Source of the DNA: Saprospiraceae bacterium
GTDB lineage: Bacteria; Bacteroidota; Bacteroidia; Chitinophagales; Saprospiraceae
Assembly: GCA_007125435.1 (NCBI GenBank)
Contig: SLDF01000001.1
Coordinates: 1 to 13,221 of the forward strand
DNA: 13,221 nucleotides
Direction: 5' to 3'
The first letter of the stretch is position 1. Each line of letters opens with the position of its first letter. A program made the translations under genes and the position numbers. The notes beneath the pieces were generated by a model that saw nothing but the letters and a program-made list of their open reading frames with translations, had not been told where the DNA came from and did no database searches. Shown here in pieces: positions 6,041 through 13,221 of this stretch.

Positions 6041-6062
6041 TCATTGGTAGTTTTATCAATGA
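6041..6062. terminator. Weak hairpin between convergent genes, possible terminator
   Basis: TCATTGGTA (6041-6049) can pair with TATCAATGA (6054-6062), with one G-U pair and a 4-nt loop. It lies in the 26-base gap between two convergent genes, where a shared terminator is expected, and is followed by ATTTT on the plus strand. The stem is AT-rich and there is no long T-run, so the call is tentative. Confidence 0.35.
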
Positions 6063-6065
6063 ATT

Positions 6066-7493
6066 TTAGCATTCAGCGACATTGACCGGAATTGTCGCAA
6101 GACCGCCCTCGGACGTTTCTTTGTATTTTTCATTCATATCAAGAGCTGTCTCCCACATTGTCTTTATGACGTCATCAAGAGAGATTCTTGCTCCACCCGG
6201 ATCTTCATCCAACGCTATATTAGATGCCGTTATAGCTTTGATGGCGCCCATGGAGTTGCGTTCTATGCAAGGTACCTGGACAAGTCCACCGATAGGGTCA
6301 CAGGTCATACCGAGGTGATGCTCCATAGCGATTTCGGCTGCTTGTAGAACTTGCTCTTTACTACCACCTAGAACTTCAGTAAGACCTGCTGCTGCCATAG
6401 AACTGGACACACCAATCTCTGCCTGACAGCCTCCCATAGCAGCAGAGATCGTAGCTCCTTTTTTATACAGAGTGCCAATCTCACCGGCAGTCAATAAAAA
6501 GTCAATGACGGCATCTTCGTCAAAGTGGGGGATAAAGCACCAAGCATACATTAGCACTGCAGGGATGACGCCTGAAGCACCATTTGTGGGGGCCGTGATG
6601 ATGCGTCCAAATGAGGCATTTTCTTCATTGACAGCCAAGGCAAATATGCTCACCCATTTATTGACAGTGTTGAAGTCTTGCGGGCCAGCCTTTATAGCAT
6701 CGATCAAGCTTTCTATGTCTTTAAACTTTTGATTTCCCAGTCTTTTTCTGCTGAGTTCATGAGCTCTTCGTCTTACATTTAGCCCTCCGGGTAAAACCCC
6801 TTTTTTACAGAGCCCTCGAAATAAACAGTCTTTGATCTCTGACCATATGTAAAGAGCATGCTGTCTAATCTCATCTGGACTTCGCCAGGTCTGTTCGTTT
6901 AAGAATACCAGTTCCGAAATTCTTAGATTGAGCTTCTTGCAATTTTGAATAATATCTTTGGCGCTGTGGCAGGGATAGGGTGTGACCTTACTCTTGTTGA
7001 GGATGTCGTCATCATCCTGACCATCTTTCACCACAAATCCCCCTCCAATAGAAAAATAAGTTTCGGTGATGATACGCCCATCTTCAAAGTTGGCCTGAAA
7101 CTTCATTCCATTGGGGTGAAACTCAAGAGTCTCCCCAAATTCAAACACTAAGTCCTGCTCATAATTAAATGCAATCGATCGTAATGATCCGATCATCAGT
7201 TGCTTAGATTGAATGATGGTATTGGTTTTGTCAGGTATAGTAGTGGTATCGATAGTAGTATAGTCTTCTCCTGAGAGCCCCATTAACACAGCAACATCTG
7301 TACCGTGGCCATAGCCTGTCTTGGCAAGAGAGCCGTAGAGATACACTTTGACAGATTGAATATCCTTGAGATCTGGACTTGCCTTTTTCAAGGTCGTTAA
7401 AAAGCGAGTTGCTCCTCGCCAAGGTCCCATGGTATGACTACTAGATGGCCCTATGCCGACTTTTATAATTTCAAACGCACTGACGGATTCCAT
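6066..7493 (-). CDS. sdaA: L-serine ammonia-lyase (iron-sulfur serine dehydratase, single chain)
   Basis: Cytosolic enzyme that deaminates L-serine to pyruvate and ammonia using an oxygen-sensitive [4Fe-4S] cluster. At 475 residues it is the fused single-chain type, with an N-terminal beta domain (GPSSSHTMGP at 15-24 is a hallmark) and a C-terminal alpha catalytic domain from about residue 190. Cluster ligands are Cys356 (MGGCQAEIG), Cys398 (MTCDPIGG) and Cys409 (VPCIERN); the 42- and 11-residue spacings match E. coli SdaA. APTNGASG (301-308) is also typical. The chain ends in Cys475 (NVAEC), corresponding to the C-terminal Cys that enters the active site in the Legionella enzyme. Transcribed alone, convergent with the lipoprotein gene; a -7 motif lies 35 bases upstream of its start. 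Identity is secure; the symbol is by homology. Confidence 0.96.
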   Translation of the reverse strand: MESVSAFEIIKVGIGPSSSHTMGPWRGATRFLTTLKKASPDLKDIQSVKVYLYGSLAKTGYGHGTDVAVLMGLSGEDYTTIDTTTIPDKTNTIIQSKQLMIGSLRSIAFNYEQDLVFEFGETLEFHPNGMKFQANFEDGRIITETYFSIGGGFVVKDGQDDDDILNKSKVTPYPCHSAKDIIQNCKKLNLRISELVFLNEQTWRSPDEIRQHALYIWSEIKDCLFRGLCKKGVLPGGLNVRRRAHELSRKRLGNQKFKDIESLIDAIKAGPQDFNTVNKWVSIFALAVNEENASFGRIITAPTNGASGVIPAVLMYAWCFIPHFDEDAVIDFLLTAGEIGTLYKKGATISAAMGGCQAEIGVSSSMAAAGLTEVLGGSKEQVLQAAEIAMEHHLGMTCDPIGGLVQVPCIERNSMGAIKAITASNIALDEDPGGARISLDDVIKTMWETALDMNEKYKETSEGGLATIPVNVAEC

Positions 7494-7527
7494 TCAATTC
7501 GATTTATGATCTACTGCAAATTCAGGC

Positions 7528-7535
7528 CAAATATA
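7528..7535 (-). promoter_or_regulatory. Candidate Bacteroidota -7 promoter element for serine dehydratase
   Basis: On the minus strand TATATTTG matches TAnnTTTG, about 35 bases before the ATG of the serine dehydratase gene. The geometry is nearly the same as for the 2524-2531 motif. It suggests separate transcription from the upstream efflux operon, which ends 106 bases away. No convincing -33 TTG is present. Confidence 0.4.
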
Positions 7536-7599
7536 TGAAGAAGTATTATGAGATATGCTGCATGGAGTTATAATTGGGTATGAAATTCAATGCCCCAGA

Positions 7600-8940
7600 T
7601 TAATCCGTAATTAAATTACCGGTTATTCGCAGCATATCCGCTTCGAGAAGTTTCTTTTCCAATTCATTTTGTACCATTTCAAAGTTGGTCTGTATGGTTT
7701 TTATCTGAATCTCTCTAAACTCTACGTCAGTAATCGCACCAAGTCTGTATTGTTCTATGGCAATCTCTAGATTTTCTTTGCTAATTTCAATATTTTGCTG
7801 CAGTATAGACTCAACACCTTTGAGTGCTTCGTGCTGGGCAATGAGCGTATTCAGCTCTATAGCGCTACTTGTCAGAGCTTGCTCATAAGCTATTCTAGAG
7901 TTTTCTGCTAAGAGCTTGGCATTTTGTATATTTCTTTTGATGTTGTTCCCGTCGTACAGCATATAGTTAGCGCTTACACCTATGAAAGGCCCATAGTTTA
8001 TATTCTGAGTCACGAAGTTTGCGGGGTTTATACCCAGATTGTAATTAGCACCAGAATTGATGAACACATCAGGATAGAGCTGCCCTTTTTGTTCTTTTAC
8101 AGTCTCCTGAGCATTTAATATTTCAAGTCTGGAAATGATGAGCTCTCTGTTTTGATCTATAACGTCATTGCGAAGTCTGTCATAGTCCAGATTCAATAAT
8201 TCAAAAAAGCCGGTATCAACTTCAAAGTTTATAGGAGCATTGACTTGGAGTTGATTGAGCAATTGGTGTTTGAGTACATTAATTTGGGCATTTTGGGTGT
8301 AATAGTTCAGGCTGTCATTATTAAAGTCAAGACGACTTTGCAATACAGATGATCCGGAGCCGGCTCCTATAGCTTCTCTTTGAATGGCAAGATTTCTTCT
8401 TGCGTGGCTGATTTCAAGATTTTCTCTTGTAAAGGCTACTAATTTTTCTTGGAGAGCAAGGCTTATGTAAGCCTTGATGATATTGGACATGACCATTTCC
8501 ATCTCAGCCCTTTTAAAATGTCCTGCCAGCTGATATTCATTACCAAACCTCCTCAATGTAGCCGATCTGGCAAAACCATCAAACACCTGCCAGCTTATGC
8601 CAACATTAGCAGCAAAACTAGTGGCAAAAGCGCCTCTAACGCTTAATTCATCACCCGTGCCAAAGACTAAATCAGCATTGCTTACAGTGTTGTTCTGGTC
8701 TGCTCCTACTATGATAGTGGGATAGAAACCTGCGGCTCCTCTATTATTATTATTGGCTGCTATTTTTTCTTCATTAGAGGCGATCTTGATAAGGAAGTTA
8801 GACTCTAATCCAATAGCCAGAGCTTCCTGTAAAGTAATGAAAGCCGGCAACTGATTTTGTCCAATTGCAGTATCGTGGTTAATCGCAAAGACAACCAGAA
8901 GCAATAATAAGTTTCTAATGAGTTTTTGCAATGTCATCAA
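7600..8940 (-). CDS. TolC-family outer-membrane efflux protein
   Basis: Outer-membrane channel of a tripartite exporter, 446 residues. The signal peptide covers about residues 1-28 (hydrophobic core LLLLLVVFAI, probable cleavage after AIG). ITLQEALAIGLESN (35-48) is the usual start of the mature TolC fold. Long helical stretches are interrupted by beta-strand parts at about 73-125 (FYPTIIVGA ... VGISWQVFDG) and again around 285-345 (LYPDVFINSGANYNLG ... SANYMLYDG), giving the duplicated repeat of the family, each half ending in a [VL]YDG/VFDG turn. It is the last gene of the minus-strand efflux operon, and its start overlaps the pump's 3' end by 26 bases (23 if the second Met is used). Length and architecture are normal, with no sign of damage. 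Confidence 0.93.
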   Translation of the reverse strand: MMTLQKLIRNLLLLLVVFAINHDTAIGQNQLPAFITLQEALAIGLESNFLIKIASNEEKIAANNNNRGAAGFYPTIIVGADQNNTVSNADLVFGTGDELSVRGAFATSFAANVGISWQVFDGFARSATLRRFGNEYQLAGHFKRAEMEMVMSNIIKAYISLALQEKLVAFTRENLEISHARRNLAIQREAIGAGSGSSVLQSRLDFNNDSLNYYTQNAQINVLKHQLLNQLQVNAPINFEVDTGFFELLNLDYDRLRNDVIDQNRELIISRLEILNAQETVKEQKGQLYPDVFINSGANYNLGINPANFVTQNINYGPFIGVSANYMLYDGNNIKRNIQNAKLLAENSRIAYEQALTSSAIELNTLIAQHEALKGVESILQQNIEISKENLEIAIEQYRLGAITDVEFREIQIKTIQTNFEMVQNELEKKLLEADMLRITGNLITD

Positions 8941-11900
8941 AATCCTTTCTTTTGTTGTCGCTTGTAAAATAACTATATATCGCTGGTATGATATATAGCG
9001 TCAATATAAGCGAAAATAATAATCCTCCTATAATGACAGCTCCCATAGGTGTGCGACTGGTAGAAGCACTACCAAAAGCAAATGCTATAGGTACCGCACC
9101 CAGTACAGTGGCAAAGCTGGTCATAAGTATAGGTCTCATTCTAAGCGAAGATGCTTTTACGACAGCATCCATTATGCTGAGGCCTTTATCCTTTTGTTGG
9201 TTAGCAAACTCAACGATGAGTATACCGTTTTTCGTTACAATACCAACTAATACAATGATGCCTATCTGCGAAAAAATATTTAAAGTCATATCGGCCAGGT
9301 ACAAAGAAATAATAGCCCCCGTCACAGCTAGTGGTACGGTAAACATGATAATCAGTGGGTCTCTGAAGCTTTCAAATTGCGCAGCTAAAACCAGATAAAC
9401 CAAAATGAGAGATAGTAAAAATGCAAAAAACAGACTATTTGAACTATCGGCAAATTCTTTGGAAACACCGGATAGGTCCGTAGAAAAAGATTCATCTAAA
9501 ACCTCATCAGCAATGCGATACATTTCATCAATGCCTTCTTTTAGTGAATATCCTGGAGCCGGGTTGGCTGATACTGTGGCACTTACGTACCTATTATATC
9601 TAAATAGTTGGGGGGGCGTACTGGTCTCTTCCACACTTACAAGGTTGCTTAATTGAATCAATTCACCTCTATTATTGCGTACAGATACACTCTCAAGGTC
9701 AAGAGGCTTTTCTCTGAATTGACGGTCAGCTTGCCCAATAACCTGGTATTGTTTACCATCGAAAATAAAGTAGCCAAATCTCTGACCACCGTATAACAAC
9801 TGTAACGTTTGAGAAATATCCTCAACAGTCACGCCTAGTGCTGTAGCCCTATCTCTATTTATATTGACTTTGAGCTCTGGTTTATTGAACTTTACATCTA
9901 AGTCAACTACTGAAAACACAGAACTGCCATTTGCCTTTTCCATGAATTCAGGAAGTACCTGTTTGAGTTTGTCAAAATTGGTTGCCTGGACAACAAATGC
10001 CACCGGCAAGCCGGCAAATCTTCCTCCTCCAATGGTCTGCTCCTGTAGAACAAAGGTGCGCGCCATTGGAAAGTTTTGCAACTTTTTTGTAATGATATTG
10101 GCCATATCATCTTGAGACCTCTCTCTTTGGTCTGCTGGCCACATATTGAATCTGACAAAACTACTGTTAACTGATACACTTGACCCAAACCCGGGCGATG
10201 AGACTCCTATAAGGTTTCTTCGTTCAGGGAATGTATCCAACATGTCCATCACAGCCACGTTAAAGGCATCCATCATTTCAAAAGATGTGCCCTCAGGTGC
10301 TGTAGCCCTTATTAATAGGCGTCCTTTATCTTCCATTGGCGCCAACTCTGATTGTATATCCTTCCCTATCCAGTAAATGAGAAAAGCTGATATCAATACG
10401 ACAATGAAGGCTGTCCACCTTATTTTCATAAAGGCGGCTAATGATGACTCATACTTTGACTCCAATTTTTTGAAAAATGACTCTGACTTCCTGTAGAACC
10501 AACTGTTTTTGTCCTTTCTTGTAAGGATTTTTGAACACAGCATCGGTGTCAGGGTCAAGGATATAATCGTCGAGATAATAACAGCTCCCGCTACAACAAT
10601 ACCAAACTCCCTGAATAATCTTCCTGTTAAACCTTGTAAAAAAATCACAGGCATAAACACTGCCACCAGGGTCACCGTCGTAGAAATAACAGCAAAGAAT
10701 ATTTCTTTAGATCCATCCATGGCGGCTTGAACCGAAGGTATGCCATCTTCTATTTTTTTATATATATTTTCAAGTACAACAATCGCATCATCCACTACTA
10801 GGCCGGTCGCTAATACTATACCTAGCAACGTCAAAATATTGATGGAGAAGTCAGCAACATACATGATGAAAAATGAAGCGATTAGAGAGATGGGGATAGT
10901 CACAACGGGTATGAGGGTAGTTCGCCATCTTCGCAGAAATAAGAATATGACCAACATGACCAGACTGAATGCAATCAATATGGTATCTCTCACTTCCTGT
11001 ATGGCATTTCTGATATTATCAGTCACATCAAATCCTACATTATATACGATGTCATCCGGTAACTCTTTATCGATTTGTTTTAACTTTTCTCTGAAAGCAT
11101 CAGATATGTCGATGTAGTTTGTTCCAGGTTGTGGTGTAATGGCAACGCCTATCATAGGTATGGCGCCGTTGCCCCTTAGTAGTGTCCGCTCATTTTCCGG
11201 TAATAACATGGCACGGCCTACATTCTTGAGTCTGATAGGGTTGGTTTGGCTTTCTTTGATGATGAGGTCATTGAACTCTTTTTCAGTGGTTAGCCGCCCC
11301 ATGGTCCTGATTGACAGCTCAGTTTTTCTTCCTTCGATGATACCGGAAGGTAAATCTAAATTTTCTCGATTGAGGGCTGTCCTGACATCTAGTGGTGTAA
11401 GACCATAAGCCGCCAACATGATGGGGTCTATGAGTAATTTCATGGCGTAGCGCTTCTCGCCCCAAATATTCACCTGACTTACACCGGGAATGGTTTGTAA
11501 TCTTTCTTTGAATAGGTCATTACCCAATTGTGTTAATTCTAATAAGTTTCTTTTTTGTGACTGGACCAAAACGGCCATGATGGGTGAGGCGTCGGCGTCA
11601 GCTTTACTGACGACTGAGGGCTCTATGTCCGGTGGCAAACGCCTTACAGCTCCAGACACCTTATCTCTGACATCATTTGCAGCATCATCCATGTCGATGC
11701 CCAGATCAAATTCTACAGAAATAGAACTTCTTCCATCTGAACTTATTGATGAAATGGTCTTTACACCAGATATTCCGCTAATCTGTGCTTCTAATGGCTC
11801 AGTCACCTGCGCATCAATGATGTCTGCATTTGCGCCTGGGTAATCAGTTCGCACGTTGACTATTGGAGGGTCTACACTTGGAAACTCTCTTACACCTAAA

Positions 11901-11992
11901 TAGCTATAACCAATGATCCCAAACAGCATCAAAAGTATGGCCACCACAATGGTCAGTACAGGTCTGTGTATAAATATTGCAGATGGGTTCAT
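8915..11992 (-). CDS. RND (HAE1-type) multidrug efflux pump, inner-membrane subunit
   Basis: Proton-driven inner-membrane transporter that forms the trimeric pump of a tripartite exporter, 1025 residues, full length for the AcrB/MexB class. The first membrane segment (about 10-30) is followed by a periplasmic porter domain, six more segments from about 336, a second porter/docking domain and a final cluster. Proton-relay residues are present: Asp401-Asp402 in GLVVDDAIVVLENI and a Lys near 921 in GIVTKNGILIVEF. FREFGIVVAGAV and LTPMLCS are further family motifs. These are the proton-coupled HAE1 residues; heavy-metal (CzcA) pumps differ in this region, so organic substrates such as drugs, detergents or dyes are more likely. 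The gene begins 6 bases after the adaptor stop and overlaps the TolC gene, so the three are one operon. Specific substrates cannot be read from sequence. Confidence 0.97.
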   Translation of the reverse strand: MNPSAIFIHRPVLTIVVAILLMLFGIIGYSYLGVREFPSVDPPIVNVRTDYPGANADIIDAQVTEPLEAQISGISGVKTISSISSDGRSSISVEFDLGIDMDDAANDVRDKVSGAVRRLPPDIEPSVVSKADADASPIMAVLVQSQKRNLLELTQLGNDLFKERLQTIPGVSQVNIWGEKRYAMKLLIDPIMLAAYGLTPLDVRTALNRENLDLPSGIIEGRKTELSIRTMGRLTTEKEFNDLIIKESQTNPIRLKNVGRAMLLPENERTLLRGNGAIPMIGVAITPQPGTNYIDISDAFREKLKQIDKELPDDIVYNVGFDVTDNIRNAIQEVRDTILIAFSLVMLVIFLFLRRWRTTLIPVVTIPISLIASFFIMYVADFSINILTLLGIVLATGLVVDDAIVVLENIYKKIEDGIPSVQAAMDGSKEIFFAVISTTVTLVAVFMPVIFLQGLTGRLFREFGIVVAGAVIISTIISLTLTPMLCSKILTRKDKNSWFYRKSESFFKKLESKYESSLAAFMKIRWTAFIVVLISAFLIYWIGKDIQSELAPMEDKGRLLIRATAPEGTSFEMMDAFNVAVMDMLDTFPERRNLIGVSSPGFGSSVSVNSSFVRFNMWPADQRERSQDDMANIITKKLQNFPMARTFVLQEQTIGGGRFAGLPVAFVVQATNFDKLKQVLPEFMEKANGSSVFSVVDLDVKFNKPELKVNINRDRATALGVTVEDISQTLQLLYGGQRFGYFIFDGKQYQVIGQADRQFREKPLDLESVSVRNNRGELIQLSNLVSVEETSTPPQLFRYNRYVSATVSANPAPGYSLKEGIDEMYRIADEVLDESFSTDLSGVSKEFADSSNSLFFAFLLSLILVYLVLAAQFESFRDPLIIMFTVPLAVTGAIISLYLADMTLNIFSQIGIIVLVGIVTKNGILIVEFANQQKDKGLSIMDAVVKASSLRMRPILMTSFATVLGAVPIAFAFGSASTSRTPMGAVIIGGLLFSLILTLYIIPAIYSYFTSDNKRKDFDDIAKTH

Positions 11993-11998
11993 CGTGTA

Positions 11999-13045
11999 TT
12001 ATGAGTCTTTTTTTAAAATTACCGGAGTATCTTCTCTCAGCTGTATCAAACCTGAAGTTATAAGCGTATCGCCTTCTTCTAGCCCCTCAATAATATGAAC
12101 CTCAGTGTCAGTTCTTGTGCCGGTCTCAACTAATTGTGACGATACCTTACCTTCTTTGATCAATAGGACTTTGTAACCTCTGATTTCAGGGACTAAAGAT
12201 GAGGCTGGAATCATTATTGCATCTTGGATTTCCTCTAAGGTGATTTCAATATCTGCAAATGCACCCCTCTTGAATAGTCCCTTTCGATTGTCTACAGTAG
12301 CTCTGACTCTAAATGTCCGATTATTCAAATCAATAACCGGGTCAATGGCATAAATCTTCGCTGAAAATGTATCTCGCAAACCTTCCGTCGAAAAACGAAC
12401 AGGGGTCTTGGTCGAAATCAAAGAACTAAAGCGTTCTGGTACTGCAAAGTCTAATTTCATGGGGTTCGTCTGTTGCAGCTCTGCAATGACTTGTCCTGCA
12501 CTCACAAAGGTTCCTGCCGATATAAACCTCAAGCCTACAATGCCTGAAAAGGGTGCTCTTATCTCTGTTTTATCAATTTGAGCCTTGAGCAATTCTATAT
12601 CTGCCTCGGCACTTTTAAGTTGGGTCGCGGCTTGATCGTATTCTTCTGCCGATATGGCCTTTATCTCTAAAAGTTGTTTTTTTCTGGATTCATCCTGCTC
12701 AGCTAACTCATAGGCGACTTCTGCTTTTTTTAACTCCGCTTGCAAATCTGCATCATTGAGCTTAGCTAATAACTGACCCTCTGTTACATATTGTCCTTCT
12801 TCAAAGTTTATCGATGTTAATCTACCTGCTATTTCCGGTTTGATTTCAATATCTTCATTTGCAATGATGTTACCATTTACCCTGATGACATTGGTGACTG
12901 TTTGAGTCTCTACAACTAACCCTTCGACCGAAGTTCTTTGACCTGAACTACTTTGATTCTCTTGCGGGCTTGAGGACGAATCTGTTGAGTTACAACTGAC
13001 TATAGTGAGAAATAAAGTTGCAATAAAGTATATTATGCCTCTCAT
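11999..13045 (-). CDS. RND efflux periplasmic adaptor (membrane fusion) lipoprotein
   Basis: Links the RND pump to the TolC channel across the periplasm, 348 residues. The N-terminal signal ends in IVSC with probable lipidated Cys18, followed by a Ser-rich linker (20-38). The lipoyl halves are IEIKPEIAGRLTSIN through GQYVTEGQLLAKL (67-96) and IRAPFSGIVG (162-171) with VSAGQVIAEL. A short helical hairpin lies between them (about 99-158). The beta-barrel follows (196-270) and the membrane-proximal domain is at the C-terminus (about 276-345). It is first in the operon. Upstream, on the minus strand, TTCCTTTTGCATCG (13062-13075) loosely resembles a -7 element but departs from consensus, so the promoter is unassigned. 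No TetR or MarR regulator is adjacent within the window. Confidence 0.94.
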   Translation of the reverse strand: MRGIIYFIATLFLTIVSCNSTDSSSSPQENQSSSGQRTSVEGLVVETQTVTNVIRVNGNIIANEDIEIKPEIAGRLTSINFEEGQYVTEGQLLAKLNDADLQAELKKAEVAYELAEQDESRKKQLLEIKAISAEEYDQAATQLKSAEADIELLKAQIDKTEIRAPFSGIVGLRFISAGTFVSAGQVIAELQQTNPMKLDFAVPERFSSLISTKTPVRFSTEGLRDTFSAKIYAIDPVIDLNNRTFRVRATVDNRKGLFKRGAFADIEITLEEIQDAIMIPASSLVPEIRGYKVLLIKEGKVSSQLVETGTRTDTEVHIIEGLEEGDTLITSGLIQLREDTPVILKKDS

Positions 13046-13221
13046 GTTTTATTTGTGTTTCGATGCAAAAGGAACACCTTCTAATTCTTTGTGTTGTGAA
13101 TTTACATTATTAATAAGATATCTCTTCTAAATTTGAGCTTATGATGATAAGAAAGCGTTTTGACACCATGAATCGAATTATGAGTTTTTAACCCTCATTA
13201 CGAATTTCTAATGCATAATTC
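13046..13221. other. Upstream region of the efflux operon, no gene seen
   Basis: 176 AT-rich bases to the window edge. There is no open frame with protein-like features and no strong inverted repeat; a 5-bp hairpin CTTAT/ATAAG around 13138-13151 is probably chance. The promoter and any operator for the efflux operon should be here or beyond, but I could not identify them. Confidence 0.5.

Noticed and set aside
8988..11843. Several open frames on the plus strand opposite the RND pump gene
   Set aside because: They are antisense shadows of a well-supported 1025-residue gene and have no independent protein features.

Overview
The window looks like chromosomal DNA of a free-living Bacteroidota bacterium. 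The genes have no clear Shine-Dalgarno sequences. Several intergenic regions carry the phylum's -7 promoter motif (TAnnTTTG). Two lipoproteins have loose lipoboxes, one followed by an acidic Q-K-rich stretch like Bacteroidota surface-export signals. Two copies of a structured repeat typical of Flavobacteriia and Saprospiria intergenic regions are also present. The genus cannot be fixed from this sequence; a Saprospiria-like or Flavobacteriia-like host is an inference.

Layout. (1) 1-572: 3' part of triosephosphate isomerase. (2) 858-1712: a stand-alone HTH plus S24-peptidase (LexA/CI-like) regulator with its own upstream region. (3) 1713-2565: about 850 bases without a credible gene, holding two divergently oriented copies of one structured element (1741-1908 on minus, 2051-2378 on plus). 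Their unique parts have drifted, but the predicted helices are kept by compensating changes, which marks them as non-coding RNA rather than degraded genes. (4) 2566-6039: a compact plus-strand operon of HlyD-type adaptor, VTC-domain (polyphosphate-polymerase-like) protein, DUF4956 membrane protein and a probable surface lipoprotein with a propeller-like domain. (5) 6066-7493, minus: single-chain iron-sulfur L-serine ammonia-lyase. (6) 7600-13045, minus: a complete tripartite RND efflux operon of lipoprotein adaptor, HAE1-type pump and TolC-like outer-membrane channel.

How the parts work together. The minus-strand operon encodes all three layers of a drug or toxic-compound exporter, and no regulator is visible beside it. 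In the plus-strand operon the VTC and DUF4956 proteins form a recurring but poorly understood membrane pair. Adding a membrane-anchored adaptor and a predicted surface lipoprotein suggests an envelope-spanning role whose substrate is unknown. TpiA and serine dehydratase are core metabolism. The most unusual content is the pair of structured RNA elements: one is compact (168 nt), and the other (328 nt) carries a large, internally structured insertion in one helix and a 32-bp perfect palindrome in another.
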